The translations under genes and the position numbers were made by a program. From the NCBI GenBank assembly GCA_020692205.1, contig JAIMKV010000038.1:1-45493 (forward strand): DNA of 45,493 bases, read 5' to 3'. The notes beneath the pieces are model-generated. The model was not told where the DNA came from, did no database searches, and saw only the letters and a list, made by a program, of their open reading frames with translations. This document shows, one piece after another, positions 36,212 through 45,493 of this stretch; the stretch's first letter is position 1; the number at the start of each line of letters is the position of its first letter. This DNA comes from Myxosarcina sp. GA_180221_E-2-1-MAG-40_15 (lineage in GTDB: Bacteria; Cyanobacteriota; Cyanobacteriia; Cyanobacteriales; Xenococcaceae).

Positions 36212-36946
36212 ATGAATGCAGCTATTAATCGTGTCTTGAATTCTTGTATTCAGATTAAAGAAGCTAAAATCAGTCGTAATGCTAAGGTTCCGCAGCAGAT
36301 TTATTTCTACCTAGATTCAGCTCTTTTAGGACAAATTGAACAGATTAGACAAAATAGTCAATTTACCCTTGATCCCGCTAATCTAGCTAATTTACGCTAT
36401 TATCTATTGTTTAATTCTCTGGAGCAAATTGACTCGATGCACCACTGGCGTTCCGATAGTTGGTTAATCGGGCGATCGCCTTTGGTTTTTTCCACCAATT
36501 ATAGGTTTGGCGATCGCCAACAACCTCTTACTGTATTTCGTAGCATCATTGACTTGGAAGGAAAGATATCCCAACAGATTCAACAAGAGCTATTGCAAAA
36601 TCCTCAACTGCTGGCTAGGCTTTCTCAGGTTCATTACTGGCTAATTTTAGCAATCTTAACTCAATTACCATTCAAGAGTATAAATCAGGGTTCACGGCTG
36701 ATTTTTTGCTATCATGGCATTGCAACTATCATAATTTGTCTAGCAGTTCGCTATTTTTTTGCGACTAACTATTTACTGTGGATAGTTAGCGGTTTAAGCG
36801 TATTTTGGCTCTTAAATATTAGCTTAAGAAAAGTAATAGTCAAGCAGTTAAAAGTATTAATAATCTATCATTTGACAGATGGTTTTCTAGCTAATAGCCT
36901 GCGAAAACGCCAAATAGGCCTAAAAATACTTTGCTTGGTAATTTAA
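36212..36946 (+). CDS. Hypothetical membrane protein with two helices
   Basis: Protein of 244 aa. The first about 165 residues are soluble (SCIQIKEAKISRNAKVPQQI, YLDSALLGQIEQIRQNSQF, SWLIGRSPLVF). Two hydrophobic helices follow (about 168-184: LIFCYHGIATIIICLAVR; about 187-203: NYLLWIVSGLSVFWLLNI), then a basic amphipathic end. Not recognised. Its end overlaps by 16 bp the start of a short frame at 36931, which may be a continuation in another frame or chance. Confidence 0.6.
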   Translation: MNAAINRVLNSCIQIKEAKISRNAKVPQQIYFYLDSALLGQIEQIRQNSQFTLDPANLANLRYYLLFNSLEQIDSMHHWRSDSWLIGRSPLVFSTNYRFGDRQQPLTVFRSIIDLEGKISQQIQQELLQNPQLLARLSQVHYWLILAILTQLPFKSINQGSRLIFCYHGIATIIICLAVRYFFATNYLLWIVSGLSVFWLLNISLRKVIVKQLKVLIIYHLTDGFLANSLRKRQIGLKILCLVI

Positions 36947-37293
36947 TAATACTATTTAGTGCATCAAGAGCGGAACAAGGATTAGAAATCTCAGCAATGG
37001 CGGTAGTAGATGTGAGCAAAAAACATGGTTACAGTCTCAGTGTTCAGCAAACACCTTCCAAAACCTTATCTTCAGAGTCAGAGGTTCAACCTGAAACAAC
37101 CAGAATCAATCACTATCTGGCTCAATTAGAAGCAACTGTCCCTTATCTGCCAAACTCTCGGCGCTACCAAAAACAACTAAATAGCAAGAGTGACGGCAAT
37201 GAATATACAATAAATAATTGCTTTAACTACTCACACTTCTGCCAGTCACATGAGCGCAACCGACACGAATCTCTCCACTCAATACGATCCTAA
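36931..37293 (+). CDS. Doubtful short gene before valS
   Basis: A 120-codon frame that starts only at TTG (36931) and overlaps valS by 44 bp. It reads [20 protein letters not shown] and [19 protein letters not shown]. It overlaps the end of the preceding gene in a different frame. Possibly a frameshifted tail of that gene, a small gene starting at the internal ATG (36997), or not coding. No ribosome-binding site favours it. Confidence 0.25.
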   Translation: MLGNLIILFSASRAEQGLEISAMAVVDVSKKHGYSLSVQQTPSKTLSSESEVQPETTRINHYLAQLEATVPYLPNSRRYQKQLNSKSDGNEYTINNCFNYSHFCQSHERNRHESLHSIRS

Positions 37294-39982
37294 GCAAACC
37301 GAAGCCAAATGGCAGCAATACTGGGCGGAAAAGGAAGTATTTAAAGCCGATCCTAACCATCCTGGTGAACCTTATTGTATTGTCATTCCCCCGCCCAACG
37401 TTACGGGAAGTCTGCACATGGGACACGCTTTTGAGAGTGCGCTGATTGACACTCTAATTCGCTATCACCGCATGATTGGGCGTAATACGCTATGGTTGCC
37501 AGGGACAGATCACGCTAGTATTGCCGTGAGTACGATTGTCGATAGGCAAATTAAGGCGGAAGGCAAAAGCCGAGAGGATTTGGGACGGGAAGAGTATTTG
37601 AAACGGGCTTGGGCTTGGAAAGAAAAATCAGGCACGACGATTATTAATCAGTTAAAGAGTCTGGGGGTATCTGCTGACTGGACGCGAGAAAGATTTACCA
37701 TGGATGAGGGTTTATCTCAGGCGGTCAAGACAGCTTTTGTGAAACTCTACGAAGAAGGTTTGATTTATCGGGGTAACTATTTGGTTAACTGGTGTCCTGA
37801 ATCCCTTTCAGCGGTATCGGATTTAGAAGCGGAGAATCAAGAGGTTGATGGGCATTTATGGTACTTCCGTTATCCTTTGACGGATGGTAGTGGTTATTTG
37901 GAAGTGGCGACAACTCGCCCTGAAACGATGTTAGGAGATACAGGAGTAGCGGTTAATCCTAAAGATGAAAGATATAAAAAATATATTGGTAAGACGGTTA
38001 CGCTGCCCATAGTTGGACGAGAAATTCCGATTATTGGGGATGAATTTGTTGACCCTGAATTTGGAACAGGATGCGTCAAGGTAACACCAGCCCACGATCC
38101 TAATGACTTTGAGATGGGACAACGGCACAATCTACCGATGATTAACATCATGAACAAGGATGGTAGTCTCAATGAAAATGCAGGGGAGTTTCAGGGACAG
38201 GATCGCTTTTTTGCCCGTAAGAATGTGGTTAAAAAACTAGAAGAGTTAGGTAACCTAGTAAAAATAGAAGATTATCGCCATAGCGTTCCTTACAGCGATC
38301 GCGGTAAAGTACCCATAGAACCTTTACTATCGACTCAGTGGTTTGTCAAAATTGAACCGCTATCCAATAAAGCTTTAGCTTGTCTAGATCATGAGAATTC
38401 GCCTAACTATGTTCCCGAAAGATGGAAGAAGGTATATCGTGACTGGTTAGTTAAACTTAAAGACTGGTGTATCTCCCGTCAGCTCTGGTGGGGGCATCAA
38501 ATTCCTGCTTGGTATGTAGTTTCAGAAACCAATGGCGAGATTACCGATGATACGCCTTTTGTTGTGGCTGGCGATCAAGCTCAAGCGAAAACTAAGGCTA
38601 GAGAGAAATATGGGGATGATCTTCAATTAGAGCAAGATCCTGATGTCTTAGATACTTGGTTTTCTTCTGGTTTATGGCCGTTTTCGACTATGGGATGGCC
38701 GGAAAATACTGCGGATTTAGAGAAATATTATCCTACTTCTACTCTGGTTACAGGCTTCGATATCATCTTTTTCTGGGTGGCACGTATGACCATGATGGCG
38801 GGACATTTTACCGACAAGATGCCCTTTGCTGATGTTTATATTCACGGCTTGGTTTTGGATGAAAACGGTCAAAAGATGTCCAAGTCGAAAAACAACGGTA
38901 TCGATCCTCTATTGATGATCGATAAATACGGTGCAGATGCCTTGCGCTATACTCTGATTACTAAAGTTGTGGGTGCGGGACAAAATATCAGCTTTGATTA
39001 TGACCGTAAAAATCAAGAATCATCCTCAGTAGAGGCTTCCCGTAATTTCGCTAACAAGCTGTGGAATGCGTCGCGATTTGTGATGATGAATCTGAAGGGA
39101 AAAACTCCCCAGGACTTAAAACAGCCAGACAGCGCAGCTTTGGAATTGGTAGATCAGTGGTTGCTGTCTCGTTTTTATCAAACCGTTAAACAGACTAAAG
39201 CTAATATTGAAACCTATGGCTTAGGGGAAGCAGCTAAAGGTCTGTATGAGTTTATTTGGAATGATTTTTGTGATTGGTATATTGAGCTGGTTAAAACTCG
39301 TTTATGGCAGGATGAGACTTCTCAATCTCGTCAGGTAGCTCAACAAACATTAGCTTATGTCCTCGAAGGAATACTGAAACTGCTGCATCCCTTTATGCCT
39401 CATATCACTGAGGAGATCTGGCAAACTCTTACTCAAGCAGATGGTAAGCAGACTCTGGCAAGACAAACTTATCCTGAAGTTGCCGAGGATTTGATTAATC
39501 CCGACTTAGAACAAAGCTTTGAGTTACTCTTTAACACCATTAGCACTATTCGTAACTTACGTGCCGAGTCGGTAATTAAGCCTGGGGATAAAATTAAGGT
39601 AATTCTGCAAACCGAAAGCGATCGCGAAAATGATCTTCTTAAATCTACTCAAAGCTATATTAAAGATATTGCCAAAGTAAGTGAACTTATTATTGCCTCT
39701 ACCCTCGCCGAAGATCTAGGACAGGTAATTGCTGGCGTTACAGGAACAGTACAGGTTTTAATTCCCCTGACTGGTTTAGTTGATGTAGCTGCACTACAGG
39801 GTAAATTGCAGAAGAAATTAGCCAAAATAGAAAAAGACATTAAGTCTCTTACTGGACGTTTGAATAACCCTGGTTTTGTCGATAAAGCGCCTGCCGAAGT
39901 AATTCAAGGAGCAAAAGATGACTTAGCCGAAGCGGAAAAACAAGCAGAAATATTACGGGAACGTTTAAATCGTCTAAAGTGA
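37250..39982 (+). CDS. valS: Valyl-tRNA synthetase
   Basis: Cytosolic class I aminoacyl-tRNA synthetase of 910 aa that charges tRNA-Val. Order: HIGH-type motif [20 protein letters not shown] (about 47-66), the editing domain with [17 protein letters not shown] (about 222-238), [18 protein letters not shown] (about 405-422), KMSKS-type motif in [14 protein letters not shown] (about 540-553), the anticodon-binding domain with DFCDWYIEL (about 672), and a C-terminal coiled coil ([20 protein letters not shown], about 848-867) typical of ValS. Length is normal. ATG at 37250. Confidence 0.97.
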   Translation: MSATDTNLSTQYDPKQTEAKWQQYWAEKEVFKADPNHPGEPYCIVIPPPNVTGSLHMGHAFESALIDTLIRYHRMIGRNTLWLPGTDHASIAVSTIVDRQIKAEGKSREDLGREEYLKRAWAWKEKSGTTIINQLKSLGVSADWTRERFTMDEGLSQAVKTAFVKLYEEGLIYRGNYLVNWCPESLSAVSDLEAENQEVDGHLWYFRYPLTDGSGYLEVATTRPETMLGDTGVAVNPKDERYKKYIGKTVTLPIVGREIPIIGDEFVDPEFGTGCVKVTPAHDPNDFEMGQRHNLPMINIMNKDGSLNENAGEFQGQDRFFARKNVVKKLEELGNLVKIEDYRHSVPYSDRGKVPIEPLLSTQWFVKIEPLSNKALACLDHENSPNYVPERWKKVYRDWLVKLKDWCISRQLWWGHQIPAWYVVSETNGEITDDTPFVVAGDQAQAKTKAREKYGDDLQLEQDPDVLDTWFSSGLWPFSTMGWPENTADLEKYYPTSTLVTGFDIIFFWVARMTMMAGHFTDKMPFADVYIHGLVLDENGQKMSKSKNNGIDPLLMIDKYGADALRYTLITKVVGAGQNISFDYDRKNQESSSVEASRNFANKLWNASRFVMMNLKGKTPQDLKQPDSAALELVDQWLLSRFYQTVKQTKANIETYGLGEAAKGLYEFIWNDFCDWYIELVKTRLWQDETSQSRQVAQQTLAYVLEGILKLLHPFMPHITEEIWQTLTQADGKQTLARQTYPEVAEDLINPDLEQSFELLFNTISTIRNLRAESVIKPGDKIKVILQTESDRENDLLKSTQSYIKDIAKVSELIIASTLAEDLGQVIAGVTGTVQVLIPLTGLVDVAALQGKLQKKLAKIEKDIKSLTGRLNNPGFVDKAPAEVIQGAKDDLAEAEKQAEILRERLNRLK

Positions 39983-40115
39983 AAGTATTATTAATGTACT
40001 TAGCTACACTAATATTAAATATTTATTATTTATACTTGTAAAAATTATCTGATCAAGTAAACATGTTTTATTGCAATGATAATTGATGAATGACAAATGA
40101 TAAGCGATTTAAGCC

Positions 40116-40568
40116 ATGTTATACCTAGCTCAAGTTCAAACAAATCCTGCCTCAGGAGAGATACAGCTACAGGTACTTGCTCGTCAAGAATCGAAATATG
40201 TCTGGTCAGTTGATAATTCTGAGACTTTGCTTTTAACTAAAGAAAGTTCTCTTTGTGCAGGTGTCTTGGTATTAGTAGAAACGGATCGACAACAGCAGAT
40301 AGTTAGCATCCAAGACGCTAAAGAATGGATATTGAGTATTTTACAACAACATCTGACTAAAAATGCGATTAATCCTCAGTTTATTGAAAGAGAACAAAGT
40401 AAAGTAGAAAAGTGGCGACAAGAGGTTACCGCTCAAAACTTAGAGTTAAATCGACGTGCCTTAGAAATTGAAACTCGTCGTGAACAACTTCAAGAATTGG
40501 AACAAGAGTTAAAGCGTGACAGGGAAGAGTTGGATCGGTTGCAAACAAAATTGTCAATGGATAATTGA
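40116..40568 (+). CDS. Hypothetical coiled-coil protein
   Basis: Protein of 150 aa. Residues 1-62 look like a small beta domain (MLYLAQVQTNPASGEIQLQV, AGVLVLVETD), and residues about 95-147 form a strong coiled coil (VTAQNLELNRRALEIETRRE, then QLQELEQELKRDREELDRLQ). No signal peptide. Not recognised. Between valS and pyrD with gaps of 130-210 bp, no clear operon. Confidence 0.7.
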   Translation: MLYLAQVQTNPASGEIQLQVLARQESKYVWSVDNSETLLLTKESSLCAGVLVLVETDRQQQIVSIQDAKEWILSILQQHLTKNAINPQFIEREQSKVEKWRQEVTAQNLELNRRALEIETRREQLQELEQELKRDREELDRLQTKLSMDN

Positions 40569-40779
40569 CAATTACATCCCCAATAAATATCAGATGTAAA
40601 TCACACTAATTAAACTAATCATATACATATATCAAAGCAAATTCATCGTCATTTATTCTGGTCAGTTGCTTCAAGTCGGCAAACACGCCCTTGTTGGGAT
40701 AGATAATACATCACTGTTTGTCTCTGGATTATTTTAAAATCATAATCTTGGTAGGAAACCCGATGAACATTAATAAAAT

Positions 40780-41913
40780 ATGCTTAAGTTTACTAAACCT
40801 TTTTATCCTTTGATATTTTCCGTAGTTAAAGGCGATCCTGAAACTGCTCATCGTCAGCTGCTTAAGTCACTTAATAATCTTGAATTCAATCGCCATTCTG
40901 TCTGGGGAAGTTTAGCCATTAAACAGTTAGAAAAATCTTTTTGTGTTCAGGATGCTCGTTTGCAACAGACTCTTTGGGGATTGGATTTTAACAATCCTTT
41001 GGGTTTGGCAGCAGGGTTTGATAAAGACGGTACAGCAGCAGGAATATGGAGTAGTTTTGGGTTTGGTTTTGCCGAATTAGGTGCAGTTACTCTACACTCC
41101 CAACCAGGAAACCCTCGCCCCAGGATGTTTCGCCTCCCCAAAGATCAAGCAGCACTTAATCGCATGGGTGCAAACAACTTGGGTGCAGCAGTGATGGCAG
41201 ATACCTTGGCTCAAACTTGGAAAAGACAACCGCGCAAGATTCCAATTGGGATTAACTTGTGCAAATCAAAAATAGCCCCGTTAGAAGCTGCCGCAGTAGA
41301 TTATCTTGGCAGCTTCAACTACCTAAAGAATGTGGCAGACTACTTCGTGATTAATGTTAGCTCACCCAATACTCCTGGGTTGCGATCGCTCCAGGCTGTA
41401 GCACAATTAGAACCAATCTTAGCTCAATTACAGATAGCAAATACCCAGAATAAGCCTATTTTAATTAAAATCGCTCCTGACCTCGAATGGCAAGATATTC
41501 AGGAAATTCTTAACTTAGCGACTAACTATAATCTTTCTGGTGTCATCGCCACTAACACTACGATCCGTCGTGATGGTTTGAACACAAAAGTTCTCCAAGA
41601 AACAGGTAAAAGTATTCAAGATGAATCAGGTGGCATTAGCGGTTTGCCGATTAAAAAGCGTTCTACTGAGGTAATTCGCTTTATTTATCAAGAAACTAAG
41701 GGAAATTTGCCGATTATTGGAGTTGGCGGTATTTTCAATGCCGAAGATGCTTGGGAGAAAATAATCGCTGGCGCGAGTCTATTACAAGTTTATACTGGCT
41801 GGGTTTACGAAGGGCCTTGGATGGTTAATCAGGTGCTATCTGGGTTATTGGCTAAATTGGATAATGCAGGGTTGGATAGTATTAGTAAAGCAGTTGGCTT
41901 AGAGCATTCTTGA
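40780..41913 (+). CDS. pyrD: Dihydroorotate dehydrogenase (quinone), class 2
   Basis: Membrane-associated FMN enzyme of 377 aa that oxidises dihydroorotate to orotate in pyrimidine synthesis, using quinone. An N-terminal helix ([20 protein letters not shown], about 7-26) anchors it to the membrane. [19 protein letters not shown] (about 72-90), [21 protein letters not shown] (about 97-117), [26 protein letters not shown] (about 191-206; the catalytic Ser in SSPNTPGLR), ATNTT (about 262) and GVGGI (about 316-320) are in family order. Length is normal. The following gene starts 8 bp after the stop, indicating translational coupling. Confidence 0.95.
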   Translation: MLKFTKPFYPLIFSVVKGDPETAHRQLLKSLNNLEFNRHSVWGSLAIKQLEKSFCVQDARLQQTLWGLDFNNPLGLAAGFDKDGTAAGIWSSFGFGFAELGAVTLHSQPGNPRPRMFRLPKDQAALNRMGANNLGAAVMADTLAQTWKRQPRKIPIGINLCKSKIAPLEAAAVDYLGSFNYLKNVADYFVINVSSPNTPGLRSLQAVAQLEPILAQLQIANTQNKPILIKIAPDLEWQDIQEILNLATNYNLSGVIATNTTIRRDGLNTKVLQETGKSIQDESGGISGLPIKKRSTEVIRFIYQETKGNLPIIGVGGIFNAEDAWEKIIAGASLLQVYTGWVYEGPWMVNQVLSGLLAKLDNAGLDSISKAVGLEHS

Positions 41914-41920
41914 GGTGGCT

Positions 41921-42407
41921 ATGGAAGAAATACTGGAATTAAAAGACTGTTTGCTTAAGCAACAATATGATCGATGATCGCGCCTTTGCCATAGTTGAAG
42001 ATCTAGAAGCGATGGGAAGACAAGATAAGATTAATAACTTGGAATCGTTTCTGGTAATTTTGCTAACTCATTTAATTAAAATTAAAGTTGAGAAAAGAGT
42101 TACAAAAAGTTACAAAAATTCACTTAGTGATAGTCTTTTAGTAATTCAAAAACGCAATAGATTAGGTAATAAATCTCATTATATTAAAGAGAATAATTGG
42201 GATGAGCATATTTTAAATTGTCAGCTTGAAGCAATTTTAGGTGCTGCTAAAGAAGTTTTTGAAGGTATAGATTATCAGGAGCTAGAAAAGTTAGTTGATT
42301 TTGAGAAGCTAATGATAATTTTTAATGAGTTGTTAGCTTTAACTTATGGTAATAATCCCAGAGAGATTGTTGAACTGATTGATTCTAAATTTCCTATCAA
42401 GTATTAG
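41921..42407 (+). pseudogene. DUF29 family gene broken by a 7-bp tandem duplication
   Basis: The frame starting at the ATG 41921, with a good AGGTGG ribosome-binding site, reads MEEILELKDCLLKQQYDR and then stops. The frame from 41967 continues with AFAIVEDLEAMGRQDKINNL, LESFLVILLTHLIKIKVEKR and so on, which is the DUF29 pattern of about 150 aa. At the junction ATGATCG occurs twice in tandem (41967-41973, 41974-41980). Removing one copy gives QQYDRAFAIVEDLE in one frame. DUF29 proteins are common in cyanobacteria with unknown role. The ATG at 41967 could allow a shortened product, but it lacks a ribosome-binding site. The start is 8 bp after pyrD. Confidence 0.85.
41967..41980. repeat. 7-bp tandem duplication inside the DUF29 gene
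   Basis: ATGATCGATGATCG: two exact copies of ATGATCG, 41967-41973 and 41974-41980. It shifts the reading frame; one copy fewer restores it. Such a repeat can in principle revert by slippage. Confidence 0.9.
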
Positions 42408-42576
42408 AAATTGGTCGATTTGAAGAGTATGAGATCGCATCATGGCTTTTTTTAGCTCGCGCCAAGACGCGGAGAAATAATTGGTTGGAATATAGAGAGA
42501 TCGCTTAATTTATGAAAAATGTTCAGATATGTAAAAATAGTAGTTATTATTTTTAGCGAAATTACTATTTATTCAG

Positions 42577-44640
42577 TTGAATTTACAAGAGATTTATATT
42601 CAAGATCATTATAGAAGCGATCGCAATGATTTAATTCAAGATTTTTATATTCCTTGTTTGTCTCAAACTACTTTTTATAGTAGGGCAGTAGGATATTTTT
42701 CTAGTACTTCTATTGTCGCTGTTTCTCAAGGACTAGCAGCTTTAATTGAAGCAGGTGGCAAAATGCGTTTGGTAGCATCGCCTCAGCTTTCTGCGGAAGA
42801 TAGTAAAGCTATTGAGAGGGGTTTGAAGCAAAGAGAAGAAGTTGTTAGCAAAGCAATTATTCAAGAGTTTGAAACAGTCTCACAAAATAGATTATCTTGT
42901 TTGTCTTGGTTACTAAGCCAGGGTGTATTGGATATTAAATTAGCAGTGGCTAATAATTTTGACGATCCTGGTCTTTATCATGAAAAAATTGGTATTCTAA
43001 CAGATAAACATGATAATAAGTTAGCTTTTACTGGTTCAATTAATGAAACGAAATCAGGACTAATTGATAATTTTGAAAATATTGAAGTTTTTTGTTCATG
43101 GCGAGGAGAAGAAAGTAAACGAGTTGAACGTATTAATGAAGATTTTGAAAGGCTATGGTTAAACAAAACTCCTAAAGCCGAAATCATCAGTTTTCCTGAA
43201 GCAGCAGCCCGTACGTTATTAGAATATCGTCCTGATACAAAACCAACAATATCAGTAAAGCAAAAATCAAAATTAGTAGCGGAAGCTAAAACTGGTTACA
43301 AGATAGGGAAAGAGAAAAAAAGGTCGCTTCATGGTTTAGATATTACTTTAAGACCTTACCAAGAAGAAGCTTTAGTTAAATTTAAGTCTGCTAATTATAG
43401 AGGTATTTTAGCAATGGCGACAGGGGCAGGTAAAACTATTACCTCCTTGGCTTGTGCTAGCAGCGTAAAAGATTTAGATTTAATCATTATCGTTGTTCCT
43501 ACTAAAGATTTAGTTCAACAATGGATGGATGAGTTAGAAAAACTGACTAATTTTTACTTTCCCATTGCAGCAGTAGGAAGATCTGAGATCTGGAGAAATA
43601 CGCTATACAGGAAATTACGTTTAATTCACGGAAATATACAAGCAGTTAAAAGACTGCCTACTGTTTTAGTTGGTACTTATAGCGGTCTATCTAAATCAAC
43701 AGTAGCAGAATTAATTGAAGATGCTGGAGGTTTGCCCATTAAGTCTTTAATTGTTGCTGATGAAGTTCATACCGCAGGGGCGAAACAATATCGCAGGATA
43801 CTAAGAAATGATTTTACCTACCGCTTGGGTTTATCCGCTACACCTATACGCCCTCATGATGAAGAGGGAACAGATTTTGTTTTGAATTATTTTGGAGATA
43901 TTGTTTACGAGTTAGATTTAGAACAAGCTATTAAGTTGAATATTCTTTGTCAGTATGAATATTATGTTTATGTTGTTACTTTAACTGACGTAGAAAACGA
44001 AGAGTACCAAAAGCTGACTAAAAGAATTATTAAATTGCTTAGAAGCGGTAATGATCGAGTAAGCGGATCGATTAATCGTTTATCTATTGAGCGATCGCGT
44101 ATTATTAAATCTGCCAATGATAAAATTAATATTCTTGATCTCATTATCCAAGATCACCCTTTAAATAAAGGCATGATCTATTGTGCCAATATCGATCAAG
44201 CAGATATGGTCTGTTATCGATTATCGCAACAAGGAATGATAGTCTCTCGCTTTACTTCCAAAGAAGATAAGCAACGCCCTCAAATATTACACGAATTTAG
44301 TCAAGGTCGTCTTGATGCGTTAGTAGCCGTTAAATGTCTTGATGAAGGTATAAACATACCTGCTGCCCAAGAAGCCATAATCTTAGCTAGTGACACATCA
44401 GAACGTCAGTTTATTCAACGGAGAGGCAGAATTTTACGGAAAGCTGAAAGAAAAGAAAGGGCAACTTTGATTGATATACTTGTTGTACCACCTATAGGAG
44501 ACGAACGAGTAAAATTAATTACATCTGAAGTAAAGAGAATTAAACATTTTGCCAAAACTGCTAGCAATAGAGCCTCAGTTATTACTAAGCTGGGGAATAA
44601 ATTATCTCATTATGGCATTACTTACTCTGATTTGATTTAG
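42577..44640 (+). CDS. PLD-like/DEAD-type helicase, probable phosphorothioation-linked restriction protein
   Basis: Protein of 687 aa. The N-terminal part (about 1-230) is a PLD-nuclease-like domain with FYSRAVGYFSSTSI (about 32-45) and the HxK motif in LYHEKIGILTDKHDNKLAFTG (about 133-153). An SF2 helicase core follows: LRPYQEEAL (about 259), Walker A MATGAGKTI (about 279-287), DEVH in IVADEVHTAG (about 392-401), LGLSATP (about 416-422), and motif VI QRRGRILRKAE (about 614-624). This order matches restriction helicases that accompany Dnd systems. Starts at TTG 42577, as no ATG fits upstream of the PLD region. Followed by a 52-aa gene and a DndD-like gene with short gaps, so the three form one operon. 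Confidence 0.8.
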   Translation: MNLQEIYIQDHYRSDRNDLIQDFYIPCLSQTTFYSRAVGYFSSTSIVAVSQGLAALIEAGGKMRLVASPQLSAEDSKAIERGLKQREEVVSKAIIQEFETVSQNRLSCLSWLLSQGVLDIKLAVANNFDDPGLYHEKIGILTDKHDNKLAFTGSINETKSGLIDNFENIEVFCSWRGEESKRVERINEDFERLWLNKTPKAEIISFPEAAARTLLEYRPDTKPTISVKQKSKLVAEAKTGYKIGKEKKRSLHGLDITLRPYQEEALVKFKSANYRGILAMATGAGKTITSLACASSVKDLDLIIIVVPTKDLVQQWMDELEKLTNFYFPIAAVGRSEIWRNTLYRKLRLIHGNIQAVKRLPTVLVGTYSGLSKSTVAELIEDAGGLPIKSLIVADEVHTAGAKQYRRILRNDFTYRLGLSATPIRPHDEEGTDFVLNYFGDIVYELDLEQAIKLNILCQYEYYVYVVTLTDVENEEYQKLTKRIIKLLRSGNDRVSGSINRLSIERSRIIKSANDKINILDLIIQDHPLNKGMIYCANIDQADMVCYRLSQQGMIVSRFTSKEDKQRPQILHEFSQGRLDALVAVKCLDEGINIPAAQEAIILASDTSERQFIQRRGRILRKAERKERATLIDILVVPPIGDERVKLITSEVKRIKHFAKTASNRASVITKLGNKLSHYGITYSDLI

Positions 44641-44659
44641 TTGGTTAAATAAATTACAT

Positions 44660-44818
44660 ATGGAAGAAAAAATCAAAGAGTTGGCGGAAAAATATAATAT
44701 TCCCGAAGCGTTATTAAAAGAAGCAATTCAAATGGAGAAAGATAATATCGTTTTTGTAGATAGTCGCCGTAGATTAATGTCTAAACTTGAAGAACTTATA
44801 ATTAAATATTCAAATTGA
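44660..44818 (+). CDS. Small protein of a DNA-modification locus
   Basis: 52-aa helical protein: MEEKIKELAEKYNIPEALLK, EAIQMEKDNIVFVDSRRR, then LEELIIKYSN. It lies between the helicase (gap 19 bp) and the DndD-like gene (gap 11 bp) on the same strand. I recall small proteins in this position being annotated as DNA modification system-associated small proteins, but the match is by context and general form only. It may act as a regulator or partner of the ATPase. Confidence 0.65.
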   Translation: MEEKIKELAEKYNIPEALLKEAIQMEKDNIVFVDSRRRLMSKLEELIIKYSN

Positions 44819-44829
44819 TTTGTTATTAA

Positions 44830-45493
44830 ATGGCTTTACAACTACGAAAAGTATATTTAAAAAATTGGAAATGCTATTTAGAACAAGAAGTTACTCTTAG
44901 CTCTAAATTTAATCAAAATATTTTAATTTTTTATGGTCGCAATGGCGCAGGAAAAACTTCATTACAAGAGGGACTTCTTTGGTGTTTATATGGCAAAGAT
45001 ATAGTTTCTTTAGCAAAACTTAGTCAATATTTCAATCGTGTGAACTTGAAAACAAATCCAGAACTGGAGTTAGTAGTTAAATTAACTTTAGCTGATAGCA
45101 AAAATATTTATGAAATACAAAGAATAGCTCAAAGAACGCAGCGTGGTTCTACATTTTACGTCAGTGGTCAAAGCTTGACTTTTTACCTTAATGGACAATT
45201 GCAAGTTGATGGAGAACAACGTATAGAATCGTTATTGCCACGTTCTTGCAGAGAATTTTTCTTTTTCGATGGTAAAAAAATAGAAGAATATGCGAAGTTG
45301 ACCCACACTGATGAAACGCGAAAAGCAATCGAGAGGACTTTGGGCATTCCTGAAATCAGGAATTTACGTGATGATGCTGAAGGCGCATTAAAAAAATTTG
45401 AAGAAAAAATAAAAGATGCTTCAAAAAATAAAAAGCAGCTAGAAGTAGTAACAACTGAATTAGCTACCTCTCGGAATTGGGGTCAGAGCCTGC
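44830..45493 (+). CDS. DndD-like SMC/AAA ATPase (truncated by the window edge)
   Basis: Partial gene; 221 codons visible from ATG 44830. The N-terminus LQLRKVYLKNWKCYLEQEV, then Walker A in FYGRNGAGKTSLQEGLLWCL (about 37-56), is typical of the DndD/RecF/SMC-type ATPases. FFFFDGKKIEEYA (about 149-161), then GIPEIRNLRDDAEGALKKF leading into a coiled coil, is the pattern of DndD. DndD is the ATPase of the DNA phosphorothioation complex with DndC and DndE. The remainder of the gene and any dndC/dndE lie outside the window, so a different DndD-type defence system remains possible. Confidence 0.75.
   Translation, partial: MALQLRKVYLKNWKCYLEQEVTLSSKFNQNILIFYGRNGAGKTSLQEGLLWCLYGKDIVSLAKLSQYFNRVNLKTNPELELVVKLTLADSKNIYEIQRIAQRTQRGSTFYVSGQSLTFYLNGQLQVDGEQRIESLLPRSCREFFFFDGKKIEEYAKLTHTDETRKAIERTLGIPEIRNLRDDAEGALKKFEEKIKDASKNKKQLEVVTTELATSRNWGQSL

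Noticed and set aside
1-45493. CRISPR array or insertion sequence
   Set aside because: No regularly spaced direct repeats and no transposase gene or IS-type terminal repeats were seen in the window.

Overview
The window is a chromosomal piece of a cyanobacterium. Evidence: many copies of the cyanobacterial HIP1 octamer GCGATCGC, photosystem II genes (psb35-like, psbU, psb34, the psbP homologue cyanoP), a Ycf66 protein, an SLH-domain iron-uptake porin and an Anbu proteasome-like peptidase. The DNA is AT-rich with AT-rich spacers. The genus cannot be decided from the sequence alone.

Layout. 1-5.7 kb: a Wzc/BY-kinase-type exopolysaccharide protein, the small PSII protein Psb35, S-formylglutathione hydrolase and a small repeat protein. 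5.7-12.4 kb: ycf66, a cysteine desulfurase, an unusual XRE-HTH/Clp-N fusion regulator lying just downstream of clpB, and a small zinc-binding-type protein. 12.5-19.6 kb: an AvtA-like aminotransferase, rimM, tRNA-Asn(GTT), a zinc-ribbon protein next to Anbu, and a UbiB/ABC1 kinase. 19.8-28.8 kb: an RRM RNA-binding protein, a rhomboid protease, psbU, nadB, a DUF2062 protein, two secreted proteins and an iron-uptake porin. 28.8-32.3 kb: a decaying accessory cassette made of a gene remnant, an intact azoR, a frameshifted MFS transporter and a divergent, frameshifted MocR-type regulator. 32.5-42 kb: psb34-cyanoP-maf, a run of uncharacterised genes that includes two tandem paralogues, valS, a coiled-coil protein and pyrD. 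42-45.5 kb: a DUF29 gene broken by a 7-bp tandem duplication, then the start of a probable DNA-modification/defence locus (PLD-helicase, 52-aa protein, DndD-like ATPase) that runs off the window.

Main points of interest. (1) The HTH/Clp-N fusion has a promoter whose -35 and -10 are each covered by a copy of the same 21-bp inverted-repeat operator, which suggests a self-repressing regulator that may sense protein quality through a ClpB-like N-domain. (2) The right-hand end looks like a phosphorothioation-type (Dnd-like) system. (3) Three genes show well-localised frame disruptions (MFS, MocR, DUF29); the DUF29 lesion is an exact tandem duplication whose removal restores the frame. (4) Two short genes are easily missed: psb34 at 32504 and the 52-aa gene at 44660.

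All family assignments come from reading the translated sequences against remembered family features; no database search was run.
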